The notes under the pieces: generated by a model
The model's input: only the letters and a program-made list of their open reading frames with translations
Databases searched by the model: none
Told to the model about the DNA's origin: nothing
Shown here: piece after piece, positions 15,402-24,887 of the stretch
How the letters are laid out: every line of letters begins with the position of its first letter
Numbering within the stretch: position 1 is the first letter of the stretch
Made by a program: the position numbers and the translations under genes
NCBI GenBank assembly: GCA_002709075.1
Contig: PAPV01000025.1
Coordinates: forward strand, 1-38,822
DNA from: Rhodospirillaceae bacterium
GTDB lineage: Bacteria; Pseudomonadota; Alphaproteobacteria; MPNO01; UBA2964
Direction: 5' to 3'
Length of the DNA stretch: 38,822 nt

Positions 15402-16580
15402 ATGAACACTAGTGTTTACCCTCAATCACGACATCTAATGGGCCCCGGTCCATCAGACGTGCATCCGCGCGTGCTCGCGGCGATGGCTAATCCTACGGTT
15501 AGTCATTTGGATCCAGAATTCATTCTTATGATGGATAATTTAAAGGATATGCTAAGGTACGCTTTTCAAACCGAAAACGAACTCACAATTCCGTTGTCAG
15601 GACCAGCGTCAGTAGGTATGGAAAGTTGCTTCGTGAATCTTATTGAGCCTGATGATAAAGTTATTGTTTGCCAAAATGGCGCCTTTGGTGGTCGTATGCG
15701 GGAAAATGTAGAACGTATCGGAGCAAAGGCCGTCATGGTTACGGATGACTGGGGATGTCCCGTTGATCCACAAAAAGTCTCAGATGCGTTGAGTTGTAAT
15801 CCAGATACAAAAGCTGTAGCTTTTGTTCATGCTGAAACGTCGACAGGAGTTCAATCAGACGCGGCGACCATTTGTGCTATTGCTAGACAGAATAATGCGC
15901 TTTCAATTGTAGATTGCGTAACTTCACTCGCAGGCTCTCCCGTTCTAACAGATAAATGGGAAGCGGACGCTATTTATTCTGGATCTCAAAAATGTCTATC
16001 ATGTACACCTGGTATTTCGCCCCTAACTCTAAGTCCGCGTGCTGTTGACGTATTGCGCAACCGCAAAAAAAAGGGCCAAAGTTGGTTCATGGATTTAAAT
16101 CTCTTGATGGATTATTGGGGTGAGGGGTCCTCTAGATCCTATCACCACACTGCGCCAATAAATTCATTATATGGATTGCATGAATCTCTGACACTGTTGC
16201 AGGAAGAGGGAATAGAGAATGCTTGGCAAAGGCATTCATCTATGCATTTAGCTTTGCGGCATGGAATTGAGGCTCTTGATCTGAGTTTCTTAGTAGCTGA
16301 GAATGATCGCTTGCCGCAATTAAACACCATATGTATTCCAGACAGTGTAAATGAGGCTGATGTGAGAAGTTATTTGCTCTCAAAATATAACTTGGAAGTC
16401 GGGGCAGGCCTCGGTATTTTGGATGGTAAGGTATGGCGAATAGGAGTTATGGGTCAGAGTGCTAAAAAAGAAAATATTATTTTATTTCTTTCGGGGTTAG
16501 AAGATGCGCTAGAAAAACAGGGTCTTAGGATAAAGAAGGGTGAGTCTGTCTATGCAGCACAAAGAGCATTAGGTTCTTAA
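15402..16580 (+). CDS. Alanine-glyoxylate-type aminotransferase (class V, PLP)
   Basis: 392-residue fold-type I aminotransferase of the AGXT/serine-glyoxylate family. The opening LMGPGPSDVHPRVL, the AETSTGVQSD segment, the PLP-binding Asp in SIVDCVTSLAG and the Schiff-base Lys in YSGSQKCLSCTPG (about residue 197) are all family hallmarks, as is YHHTAPINSLYGL. It transfers amino groups to glyoxylate or pyruvate from alanine, serine or a related donor. The start ATG 15402 lacks an obvious ribosome site but gives the normal N-terminus. It is monocistronic and divergent from the UbiD-marR unit, so it may share its control. It could process a nitrogen-containing or glyoxylate-like pathway product; this is inference. 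Confidence 0.89.
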   Translation: MNTSVYPQSRHLMGPGPSDVHPRVLAAMANPTVSHLDPEFILMMDNLKDMLRYAFQTENELTIPLSGPASVGMESCFVNLIEPDDKVIVCQNGAFGGRMRENVERIGAKAVMVTDDWGCPVDPQKVSDALSCNPDTKAVAFVHAETSTGVQSDAATICAIARQNNALSIVDCVTSLAGSPVLTDKWEADAIYSGSQKCLSCTPGISPLTLSPRAVDVLRNRKKKGQSWFMDLNLLMDYWGEGSSRSYHHTAPINSLYGLHESLTLLQEEGIENAWQRHSSMHLALRHGIEALDLSFLVAENDRLPQLNTICIPDSVNEADVRSYLLSKYNLEVGAGLGILDGKVWRIGVMGQSAKKENIILFLSGLEDALEKQGLRIKKGESVYAAQRALGS

Positions 16581-17098
16581 ATCTATAAATTAGCTACGCG
16601 GTAATTTGTGATAAAAATATCATTTTTATGCTGGATTGTAATTATAAACTCGAGTGCTGGCGAACCGATTGTATGTCTTGCATTTTCAAATATCACTTCT
16701 AACCTTTTTCGGACAAAGAGCAGAATAACCTAATTCTTGATAAAAATACATTTTGCTATAAAAATTCGTAGATAATCCCACCCTTTTTTCTCTCTCGTTA
16801 AAAGAAATTACATTCTCTAATTTTTTCCCGATCTGCATTGCTCACAATAAAAATCATTTTATGATTTGTGTGTAATTGAGACACTGCCTAATCCTATTAA
16901 ATCGCCAAGGTCTCAGCAAAAGATATGATATTTTGCATCCGCGGGATCTAACCATTGTCGAATATAAATCCTACCCAGGATTTGGTTCCTCACCAACAAA
17001 AGAGTAAATATAAAACTTATACCAATTATTAGTGCGCGAAATAGATCTAGAAATAGGTTAGTCGATCTAAAGTCGTTATCGGATATTTTTTTCTATGA
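16581..17098. other. 518-base stretch without a convincing gene
   Basis: Lies between the aminotransferase and the convergent Bax-like gene. Near its left end, ATAAAAAT (16611-16618) and ATTTTTAT (16622-16629) form an 8-pair AT-only hairpin with a 3-base loop, which could be a weak terminator for the aminotransferase. On the minus strand, 16913-17089 is an open stretch described separately. No tRNA, CRISPR or insertion-sequence structure is visible. It marks the right edge of the catabolic block. Confidence 0.5.
16913..17089 (-). other. Open stretch encoding a possible small membrane peptide, no normal start
   Basis: Directly behind the Bax-like gene stop, a minus-strand frame runs to TGA at 16913-16915. 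It reads like protein: a hydrophobic segment LIIGISFIFTLLLV, then RNQILGRIYIRQWLDPADAK. It has no ATG, GTG or TTG in a useful place, and a TAG lies in frame at its upstream end, just past the Bax stop. It could be a decayed third gene of the dmsC-like/bax-like operon or chance. Confidence 0.22.
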
Positions 17099-18037
17099 CT
17101 AGTTCGCCAATCTTGCATTATCCAATGCTAAAAGATCATTTTGCTTGATTATTCTATCAATTAATTCAAGGTAACTTTGCCCTTGTTGAGAATATTTTTT
17201 TAGCGTTTTAATCAATAGTAGAACAGAAAAAATTTCCCCGGAAAGAATTTGTTTGGATCGTTCTCTTCTGAAATCAGAATAAGCCCAGTGAGTGTTAAGA
17301 TTACGCGCATAATCCCAAACCGAATTTATCAAAGTTGTGAATGCTTTTACCTCATATTTTTTCCCAGAATCACGATTTTTAGGAATTATTCCGCTCCCTG
17401 GTTTCCAGGTCCATTGGCCAAAAAGTGCATTCCCCTCTTTTGCAAAACGAGAGGTCCCCCATCCACTCTCAATAGCTGATTGCGCTAAAAATAATGATAC
17501 TGGAATCGGGGCTAGCTGTTCTAACAAAAGGTTGGTTTCATTTATTTTTCTATTGTGTAACTTGGCTATTGAAGTAAGCCATTTCTCTTCTTGTCCATTA
17601 AGGTTATTCTGGCGCTTAGAGAGGGTCAAGACAGCATCCCGGTAGGTCTCGATTCTCCTATTTACGGCTAGTGCCATTGGGAGCACGATTTTAATAAACA
17701 GTTTTTTTCGCTTTTCTACTTGTTTTATTTTATGAAAATTATTTGGAAGAGTTTCTAACAACAAAAATGGGACTGGTGTTTTCCCATTTTTTATATTTTC
17801 TAAATTATAGTTATACTCCGAAAAAATCTTTTTTAGTTCTTCTGTAGTATTTGCGCTTATAGATTTTCCCCATAAAAAAGAAGGAGAAATTGACGGTAGA
17901 CTTGGGGTGTAGATGGTTTGGGCCAGAAAGTAAACGAACAGAACGACGAATTGAATTAATGTAAGTATGCCAATCGGGCTAGGAATGACCCGCTTCCAAT
18001 TGCAGCATTTTGTATGAATACTTAAAAATAGGTTCAT
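17099..18037 (-). CDS. Bax-like glucosaminidase-domain protein
   Basis: 312-residue, membrane-anchored peptidoglycan hydrolase of the Bax/FlgJ glucosaminidase (GH73-like) group. One N-terminal membrane segment is visible (about residues 22-44, LTLIQFVVLFVYFLAQTIYT), followed by a periplasmic region. The catalytic domain holds the conserved Glu in FLAQSAIESGWGTSRFA (about residue 190), then GNALFGQWTW and YEVKAFTTLINSVWDYARNLN, the pattern shared with E. coli Bax. It should cleave the glycan backbone of the cell wall. It starts 4 bases after the stop of the DmsC-like gene, so the two are one operon, an unusual pairing. Confidence 0.88.
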   Translation of the reverse strand: MNLFLSIHTKCCNWKRVIPSPIGILTLIQFVVLFVYFLAQTIYTPSLPSISPSFLWGKSISANTTEELKKIFSEYNYNLENIKNGKTPVPFLLLETLPNNFHKIKQVEKRKKLFIKIVLPMALAVNRRIETYRDAVLTLSKRQNNLNGQEEKWLTSIAKLHNRKINETNLLLEQLAPIPVSLFLAQSAIESGWGTSRFAKEGNALFGQWTWKPGSGIIPKNRDSGKKYEVKAFTTLINSVWDYARNLNTHWAYSDFRRERSKQILSGEIFSVLLLIKTLKKYSQQGQSYLELIDRIIKQNDLLALDNARLAN

Positions 18038-18041
18038 AAAA

Positions 18042-18989
18042 TTACTTTAGTTCAAAGTGTTTTGCCTCCGCAAAAAATAACCAACGTTCAATCGCCACCC
18101 CTGCAACAACAGAAAATGCGCCAATGATTGATGCTGACACACTTACCCAAGCTGTCAATTCTACGGGCATTGTCGCGGCACAAAAAGGTAATAAAAAGTA
18201 TAGAAGGAAGGCTCTTCTGCGCAACATTTCAATCTTCAACCGATCAATGTTCTTGGTTAAATCAGGATAAACGCAATATTCTATCATGCGAGGTTGAAAC
18301 CTGTTTTTATCTTTCGATGAGTTATTGTTTTGCAAAAATTTTTTTTTGTAAGTGTCAATAAAAATCCAGTATTTTCTTTTAAATATCAAAGTCGCGATTC
18401 CAATTATTATTAAAACTATACCAATTACAGGGGTATGAAAATTAAAGATTTGGGTAAACATGTTCAGCCATACTATGCCAGTCCAAAGTCCCATTGAGAT
18501 ATAAATTCTTACAGTATGTGGGTTCGACCAAGGTAAGATTGTTCTGTGGGCAACAAAACTCATTGCCATCCCCATCAACGCACCGATAAATAATAATGAA
18601 GTTAAGCCCCCTAAAAAAAGCCAAATATCATTGTATTTTGCAACTGCTATCCACCCAATGAAAAATAATAGTCCGGTTATGCAACCGCAGACCAAACACA
18701 AAGCTTGCCTGATCTCCCAGGATGTTTTCCACCAACGAATTTTAGAATAAAAAACCCTTCTGTAACGCGGATTTGACATCACGCACCATGAGCCAATAAT
18801 TATTAGAAAATAAGCGAAAACTGAGGTACTTACTGCGAACCATAGATCTGGCGGTATTACTTCAAAGAAAGCAAAAAATACAGTCCATATTATGATACCA
18901 AAACCAGTGCTTGCGAATGTCGTGAAAGCTATAGACAAATGAATGTTTTTTTTACTCACAATGAATTTGCCTAAAAAGACTGAATGCAT
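18042..18989 (-). CDS. DmsC-like DMSO-reductase-type membrane anchor, orphan
   Basis: 315-residue integral membrane protein with about eight hydrophobic helices (roughly residues 17-40, 48-72, 93-115, 120-145, 155-172, 178-196, 255-272, 275-297). The opening LSIAFTTFASTGFGI, the IRWWKTSWEIRQA segment (compare the QWRxSWLSREG of DmsC) and the ending VAIERWLFFAEAKHF match the DmsC/NrfD-like anchor that passes quinol electrons to a DmsAB-type molybdoenzyme. No DmsA or DmsB gene is in the window, so a partner must be encoded elsewhere or is lost. A basic cytoplasmic insert (about 200-245) is longer than usual. It is cotranscribed with the Bax-like gene. Confidence 0.75.
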   Translation of the reverse strand: MHSVFLGKFIVSKKNIHLSIAFTTFASTGFGIIIWTVFFAFFEVIPPDLWFAVSTSVFAYFLIIIGSWCVMSNPRYRRVFYSKIRWWKTSWEIRQALCLVCGCITGLLFFIGWIAVAKYNDIWLFLGGLTSLLFIGALMGMAMSFVAHRTILPWSNPHTVRIYISMGLWTGIVWLNMFTQIFNFHTPVIGIVLIIIGIATLIFKRKYWIFIDTYKKKFLQNNNSSKDKNRFQPRMIEYCVYPDLTKNIDRLKIEMLRRRAFLLYFLLPFCAATMPVELTAWVSVSASIIGAFSVVAGVAIERWLFFAEAKHFELK

Positions 18990-19104
18990 ACATAGTTTCC
19001 AATTTCTGGTTAGTTAAGACTGAAATACCACTACTGGCAGTGTTATTTTTCATAAAATAATTTTTAAGTGCAACATCTATCAAACACTATTAAGCTGTTT
19101 TTAT

Positions 19105-22100
19105 TTAATTTTCAGCTGTGTTTGTTCGCCTAGAGCCTATTTCACGTTTCAGCAACGGTGAGAAAAAACTCAATAATGGAGGAATTATTAAGAGCGTTAA
19201 GACTGCGGATAAGGCTAATCCTCCCAGTACGACTGAGCCAAGTCCACGATAGAGTTCAGATCCTGCACCTGGCGTAAGGACTAGCGGCAACATTCCGAAG
19301 ACACTTGTTAAAGTTGACATAAAGATTGGGCGAATCCGGTTACGCACAGCTTCGCTTATTGCCTCAATGGGTTGCATCATTTCGGCGCGGACATGTTGCA
19401 ATGTCTGATGGACTAAAAGAATTGCGTTGTTAACTACTGTACCAATCAGTATTACAAATCCAAGCAACGTTAACATATCAAGAGGTTGAAATTGGTAAAG
19501 GTTTAGTATCGAAAGACCGGCCACTCCGCCGGCAGTGGCAAGAGGAACAGAAAACATAATTACCATTGGAAAAACAAAACTTTCAAACAAAATTGCCAAA
19601 ACTAGATAAACAATTACCATCGCAATAATTAAATTAAATACCATAGCATCCCATGTTTTGTTTAGTTCATCTGCAGTACCCGCAATACTTAATCTGACAC
19701 CTGCCGGCAACCCTTCTTCTGTCATTGGTTGAATAATCTCTCTTTTTACACGATTGATAGAGGTTTCGAAAGCAACACTATCGGGCGGTCGAATTTGAAT
19801 TTGCACAGTGCGCTGTCGTTCGAAATGACGTATCTGAGTCGGCCCCTCCGTCACCTCGATTTTAGATAACATATAAGCGGGAAGAATTTGGCCCGTTCGA
19901 GTTACTACCGGCAGGTCACCTATGCCTTGTGTAGTTTTGACCTGGCGGTCGGGTCCCATAAGAGTTAGGTCAATTTTTCTTGAACCATCTGTAACCTCCG
20001 CTATTCTCAAACCGTCGTTGAAAGCATCAATCGAAATCCCGAGGTCACGGGCTGTTAATCCAACATCGGCCAGTTTTAAAAGATCCGGAACAATTCTTAC
20101 CTCAGGCGCTCCTAGCTCCAACCCTGGCCGCGGGCGATATTGTGTACCGTTTCGTCGTGGCATCGATCGTGACAGACGTAACATGGCATCACGGGCGACT
20201 TCTAGTAATGTTTCTAAATCTGGACCAGTGATATTTAAATCGATAACCTGAGCCCCTCCCAAACCTCTTCCAAAAATAGATGTCTGACGAGCAAAACCGA
20301 AAGTACCTGGTTCTGAAAAAATAGTTCGTCGGAGAATTGGAACTAATTCCTTAGCACGCGTTGGATCAGTGGCTGAGGTCCCAATAAAAGATGATGTTGT
20401 CCGAGACACATACCAGAATCTCGCCATTCTAATTTGTCCTGTGTCGCAGGATTTTAAATAAATTGGTGTCCAAGCCGCCCGGATTTTTATTCTGTTAAAC
20501 CAAGATGGGCATTTTTTTAGCTTTTCGCCTTCTGCTGCCCAAAATTTCCTTGTTTTCTGCTCTGCACGCTCAGCCATCTTTGTTAATTGCGAAAGATTGT
20601 AACCTGGTGGTGGCTGCGCAATCGCAAGGACAAAATTTCTATTACCATCAGGGAGATAGGATAATTTTGGAAGAAATAGCCAAGTGCCAATTGCTGTCAA
20701 GCCACATACGGTAAACACTACCGTTAGCCCAGCATATCTGTTGGATATTGTAATCTTTGTGAAACTACAAATTAAGTCCTTAAACACACTAGCGGCTTTG
20801 TCAAAAAATGGGATTTTACGCTTCGCTGCCAACTGATGCGTTTTCTCTCCCAAAAACCACCTTGCGAGAGTTGGTATCAAAGTAATAGAGACAATCAAGG
20901 ATAAAATAACCGCTACAGAGATAGCGATGGCAATGTCTCTAAATAACTGCCCAACAACAAGATCCATTACGAGGATTGGAACAAAAACTATCACGGTTGT
21001 GACTGCTGAGGCCATAATTGCACCCCACACTTCTCTGGCGCCACGAATCGACCCATCTATTGCACTTTGTCCCATCTCTCTATGACGAAATATATTTTCT
21101 AAAACCACAATTGCTGCGTCAACCACCATTCCAACAGCAAATGCGAAGCCCGCGAGTGAAATTACGTTTATGCTCCGTCCCATTCCAGCCAAAACTACGA
21201 AAGACCCAATTATAGAAACAGGTATCGCAATTGAGACTATTGCAGTTGCGCCAAAAGATTTGAGGAATAACAAAAGCAATAAAGCAGCCAAAGTTCCCCC
21301 TACGTATATATTTTGGCCTACCAGGCCAACGGCTGCTTTGATATAAACAGTGTCATCATGAACCTGTTCCATAACCAATCCAACCTGTGGTAATTCATTT
21401 TTATTAAGTTCCTTAAGAAGAGATTTTATTTCCTGCATTGTCTCAATAACATTAGCGCCGGAATTTCGAACTGCATTTACAATTATGGCATCTCGTCCCC
21501 GGTCGCGCCGTCGTGACGTCCGACGTTTGAATCCCTTTTCGACCTGTGCAATGTCTCCAACGCGAACACGCAATACTCTGCCGCTGGAGGAATCGCGAGT
21601 GGATCGGATGATAACCTCACGTATCCGAGCAACTGAATTCAGTCCACTCTCTGTTCGAACCGTATACTCCCGTTTACCTTCTTCTACTTCACCAGCAGAT
21701 AGGTTAATATTGGTGCCTCGAAGGGCACTGCTGAGATCCGCTACAGTCAAGCGGTAATGTGCTAGGCGTTGTGGGTCTATGATGACACGAATTTCGGACT
21801 CATTGCCGCCGTAAACATTGACTAATGCAACCCCTTCTAGTCTTTCTAATCTATCCTGCACAACATCCCTGACGAAGTCGCCATACTCAGCAATCTTTCT
21901 GGTATTACTTTTTGCCGTTCTTATAGAAAAATAGGCAATAGGGTTGTCATCAGAGTCTCTCGTACGCAGGCTGGGCTCATCAGCTTCCGCGGGCAAATTA
22001 CCAACTTGTTGTAAACGATTATTAATTAAAAGTATCGAACGATTTCGATCTGTATTAATGTTAAATTCAAGGGAGATTCTTGCTCGACCTCTGCTTGCCC

Positions 22101-22347
22101 AAGATTCCATATTTTCTAAACCCTCAAGCCCTTTTAATGCCTCCTCCTGCGGGATAAGGATTTCGCTCTCTACTTCGAGTGGGGAGGCACCTCTCCAATT
22201 TGTCTGAATTTGAATTAACGGTTTGCGTACATCGGGAGTTAACTGGATCGGTATTGCTTGAAGAGCAACCCAACCCATTAGTACAACCATCAACACCAAA
22301 GATAGGACGGCGACAGGCCGTTTTACCGCAAATTCTACAGGTGTCAT
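19105..22347 (-). CDS. RND efflux permease (AcrB/HAE-type)
   Basis: 1080-residue inner-membrane RND transporter with the standard layout: helix 1 near residues 12-32, a large periplasmic loop, helices 2-6 (about 335-480), a second loop, and helices 8-12 (about 870-1060). It uses the proton gradient to expel substrates. In helix 4 the usual Asp pair is GMVVDAAIVVLENI, with a single Asp, and helix 10 has GTVVNNAILL with Asn where AcrB has Lys; this pattern is common in one RND subgroup, so the pump should still work. It overlaps the adaptor gene by 4 bases (ATGA). No TolC-type channel gene accompanies it. Confidence 0.93.
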   Translation of the reverse strand: MTPVEFAVKRPVAVLSLVLMVVLMGWVALQAIPIQLTPDVRKPLIQIQTNWRGASPLEVESEILIPQEEALKGLEGLENMESWASRGRARISLEFNINTDRNRSILLINNRLQQVGNLPAEADEPSLRTRDSDDNPIAYFSIRTAKSNTRKIAEYGDFVRDVVQDRLERLEGVALVNVYGGNESEIRVIIDPQRLAHYRLTVADLSSALRGTNINLSAGEVEEGKREYTVRTESGLNSVARIREVIIRSTRDSSSGRVLRVRVGDIAQVEKGFKRRTSRRRDRGRDAIIVNAVRNSGANVIETMQEIKSLLKELNKNELPQVGLVMEQVHDDTVYIKAAVGLVGQNIYVGGTLAALLLLLFLKSFGATAIVSIAIPVSIIGSFVVLAGMGRSINVISLAGFAFAVGMVVDAAIVVLENIFRHREMGQSAIDGSIRGAREVWGAIMASAVTTVIVFVPILVMDLVVGQLFRDIAIAISVAVILSLIVSITLIPTLARWFLGEKTHQLAAKRKIPFFDKAASVFKDLICSFTKITISNRYAGLTVVFTVCGLTAIGTWLFLPKLSYLPDGNRNFVLAIAQPPPGYNLSQLTKMAERAEQKTRKFWAAEGEKLKKCPSWFNRIKIRAAWTPIYLKSCDTGQIRMARFWYVSRTTSSFIGTSATDPTRAKELVPILRRTIFSEPGTFGFARQTSIFGRGLGGAQVIDLNITGPDLETLLEVARDAMLRLSRSMPRRNGTQYRPRPGLELGAPEVRIVPDLLKLADVGLTARDLGISIDAFNDGLRIAEVTDGSRKIDLTLMGPDRQVKTTQGIGDLPVVTRTGQILPAYMLSKIEVTEGPTQIRHFERQRTVQIQIRPPDSVAFETSINRVKREIIQPMTEEGLPAGVRLSIAGTADELNKTWDAMVFNLIIAMVIVYLVLAILFESFVFPMVIMFSVPLATAGGVAGLSILNLYQFQPLDMLTLLGFVILIGTVVNNAILLVHQTLQHVRAEMMQPIEAISEAVRNRIRPIFMSTLTSVFGMLPLVLTPGAGSELYRGLGSVVLGGLALSAVLTLLIIPPLLSFFSPLLKREIGSRRTNTAEN

Positions 22348-23708
22348 GGTTGCTGAATACTCTTTATTCCTCTTTTAAGAATAACCTTTCTTCCAGAATC
22401 TTTTTCAGGAATTTTTAGATTGTTTTGTTCCTGTTGATCTTTACTGACTTTTCGACTGAAAATTGGTTTTAGCGTTTGATATAAGATTTTTTGATTTGGA
22501 CGCAGTCTTTCATTCCCTCTTACAGCGACTTTCTCGCCTTGTTTTAAGCCTTTAATTACTTCGAAACGTGAACCAAAAGTTTCCCCTAATTCCACTTCTC
22601 GAATCGAAACATTCATCTCACTTTCATTTACCACGAAAACCACTTTTTTCCCTCGTCGCAAAGTAATTGCATCTTTATGAACAGTAACTGCAACTCGTCT
22701 TGGGCCGGCGGGTATTCGTAGCCGCACACTTTGATTAGATGCAACATTTGTATTATCGCCCGCAATTTCCGGAATAAAACGTACTATTCTAGTCCGAGAC
22801 AAGGCATTTTCTTCTGGGACGATTGCTCTAACAAAGGCTTTGAATTTTGACCCATATTCGGGGAGGACATCAACAAGTTGGCCTTTTCCAAGTCCACTGA
22901 TCCGGTTTGCAGGTACTTCGGCTTCCACTTCGAGTGTCCGGTCATTTACGATTGTCACAATATCGGCACCAACGGTTACGTAATTGCCGACTGCAACATG
23001 AAGCACGGTCACTACTCCATCAAAAGGCGCTATAATTTTGGAGTTTGAGAGGTTTATGTCGGCCATTCGAAGTTGCGCTTGTGCTTGTTCAGCTTTGGCT
23101 TCCGCTTCTGCTTTGACACTTTTATGTTTCTCAACATCTTGAAGTTTATCATTGTAACGTGCCATAGAGAATGCCACAGACTTACGTAACCTTTGCAGTC
23201 GTTTTAGTTCTTGTCTGGCGAGTGCTAATTGTGCATTAGCACGTTTAATTGAGGCGCGGTGTTCTTTTAATTCTGCTTTTTTAAGATCTCTCTCAGCGAT
23301 AAGCATCTCAGTGACCAGAAGAGCGAGGGGCTGACCATTTGTTACCCGATCACCAACTTGGACCAATATTTTTTTTACTGCACCCCGTGTTCGTGTAGCA
23401 ATAACGCTAGCCTCCTTTGGGATTGTCCTACCATAGACTAGAACCGTTTCAAATTGCACATCTTGAGTGACTGGATCAACAATAATTTTAGCTGGCCCTC
23501 GCCGTCCTCGACGCTTTTTAAATCCTTTTTTATTTGCTTCAAATTTTTTTAATATACTCTTCTCAGTTTGATTAATTTTTTTGGTCTCAGCAAAAGCTTT
23601 TTTATAAAAAATATCGTAAAAACAAGTAACAATTAAAAACGTGAAAATGCAGAAGATATGGCAGTGCAAAAATATGTTGCTGAGAAAAATATTAATTATT
23701 TTTTTCAT
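22344..23708 (-). CDS. RND periplasmic adaptor (membrane fusion protein)
   Basis: 454-residue adaptor that links the RND pump to an outer-membrane channel. The N-terminus has Lys-Lys plus a long hydrophobic stretch and an Ala-x-Ala site (KKAFAETKK, about residue 40), a likely signal peptide. Then come a biotinyl/lipoyl-like strand (GAVKKILVQVGDRVTNGQPL), a coiled-coil hairpin (about 135-215, rich in Ala, Glu, Lys, Arg), the second lipoyl half (IIAPFDGVVTVLHVAVGNYV) and beta-barrel domains. The tail after about residue 415 is basic and disordered. The region before residue 75 is unusually rich in Lys and Arg. It is first in a two-gene operon and divergent from the deacetylase gene at 23860. 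Confidence 0.9.
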   Translation of the reverse strand: MKKIINIFLSNIFLHCHIFCIFTFLIVTCFYDIFYKKAFAETKKINQTEKSILKKFEANKKGFKKRRGRRGPAKIIVDPVTQDVQFETVLVYGRTIPKEASVIATRTRGAVKKILVQVGDRVTNGQPLALLVTEMLIAERDLKKAELKEHRASIKRANAQLALARQELKRLQRLRKSVAFSMARYNDKLQDVEKHKSVKAEAEAKAEQAQAQLRMADINLSNSKIIAPFDGVVTVLHVAVGNYVTVGADIVTIVNDRTLEVEAEVPANRISGLGKGQLVDVLPEYGSKFKAFVRAIVPEENALSRTRIVRFIPEIAGDNTNVASNQSVRLRIPAGPRRVAVTVHKDAITLRRGKKVVFVVNESEMNVSIREVELGETFGSRFEVIKGLKQGEKVAVRGNERLRPNQKILYQTLKPIFSRKVSKDQQEQNNLKIPEKDSGRKVILKRGIKSIQQP

Positions 23709-23859
23709 TTTAAAAATGACCCCGATAAGCGCCGTTGTTCCTGCTTACGCATTTGCAGTGATTTACATATAGTAAAATGTAATTTTGTAGAAAAACAGTC
23801 AATAAAGTTTGATTGCACAATTGAATAATTTTATCATAGTTCCCAGAGAAGGGATGTAA

Positions 23860-24810
23860 ATGACCACTGGTCTTTTTAGCCACCAAAGTTTCGAAAGCCA
23901 TGTAACAGGTTTTGGGCATCCTGAGAGCCCTAATAGAATCCGTGCTGTGCAAAAGGTTCTCTCAACGAAAAAGTTTGATGTTTTGCAGCGATATGTTGCC
24001 CCACCTGCAACTATTTCTCAGCTATCACTTGTGCATGATGTGTCGTATATAAGAAATATATTAAGTTTAATACCAACAAAGGGTTTGGAAAGGATTGACT
24101 CCGATACTATTCTCTCACCAAACAGTGGTGAACCCCTAAAACGTGCCGCGGGGGCAGTGGTAGCTGCAGTTGACTCGGTATTAGGCGGTGATTGCGGTAA
24201 TGCTTTTTGTGCTGTTAGACCTCCAGGGCACCATGCTGAAAAATATAATGCGATGGGTTTTTGTTATTTTAACAATGCAGCAATAGGCGCGCGGTACGCG
24301 CAATTTAAACATGGTTTAAAAAAGGTAGCGGTTGTAGATTTCGATGTGCATCACGGTAATGGCACGCAGGCAGCATTCTGGAACGATCCATCAGTTTTCT
24401 ATGCTTCATCTCATCAATTTCCTTTGTTTCCTGGCACGGGTGCGGAGCATGAAACGGGGGTGGGGAACATTTTTAATTTACCCCTACATTCTAACACGAC
24501 TTCAAGAGTTTTCCGTGACGGTTGGGAAGCTCGGATCTTTCCTGCGCTGAAATCATTCACGCCAGAATTAATTATTATTTCTGCAGGTTTTGACGCACAT
24601 TACCGCGACCCTTTGGCGTCTCTTAATCTTGAAGAAGATGATTTTGCATGGATAACAGAAAGATTACTCAATATAGCCAATGAGCACTGCGCAGGCAGAG
24701 TGGTTTCAACTCTTGAGGGAGGTTACGATCTTGATGCTTTGCAGGAAAGTGTGTCAGTACATGTTTCGGAGTTGATGAGGGCTGGGACCGCAAATTCAAG
24801 TGAATTTTAG
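23860..24810 (+). CDS. Histone-deacetylase-family amidohydrolase
   Basis: 316-residue zinc hydrolase of the HDAC/acetoin-utilisation/acetylpolyamine amidohydrolase superfamily, which removes acyl groups from amines. Active-site elements: the His pair in VRPPGHHAEKY (about residues 125-126), zinc ligands Asp and His in VVDFDVHHGNGTQ, the further Asp in SAGFDAHYRDPL and the closing STLEGGYDLDAL. The start ATG 23860 has AAGGG about 6 bases upstream. A gene of this family directly before xseB-ispA-dxs is a familiar alphaproteobacterial arrangement. The natural substrate of this subgroup is not established. Confidence 0.92.
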   Translation: MTTGLFSHQSFESHVTGFGHPESPNRIRAVQKVLSTKKFDVLQRYVAPPATISQLSLVHDVSYIRNILSLIPTKGLERIDSDTILSPNSGEPLKRAAGAVVAAVDSVLGGDCGNAFCAVRPPGHHAEKYNAMGFCYFNNAAIGARYAQFKHGLKKVAVVDFDVHHGNGTQAAFWNDPSVFYASSHQFPLFPGTGAEHETGVGNIFNLPLHSNTTSRVFRDGWEARIFPALKSFTPELIIISAGFDAHYRDPLASLNLEEDDFAWITERLLNIANEHCAGRVVSTLEGGYDLDALQESVSVHVSELMRAGTANSSEF

Positions 24811-24887
24811 TCTTTTAAGCATGCTACCTTGCTCTTGGCACCCACTATATTTAAACTTAATGTTGAAAAAACTTTGGTGGAACTGAT

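Noticed and set aside
15405-15416. Perfect palindrome AACACTAGTGTT immediately after the aminotransferase ATG
   Set aside because: It lies inside the coding sequence, and several 12-base palindromes are expected by chance in a window of this size. It does not match the palindrome at 13221 apart from the central CTAG.
19105-22347. RND permease inactivated by loss of the Asp pair in helix 4
   Set aside because: A single Asp with Asn in helix 10 is a known normal variant of the family, and the reading frame is full length.
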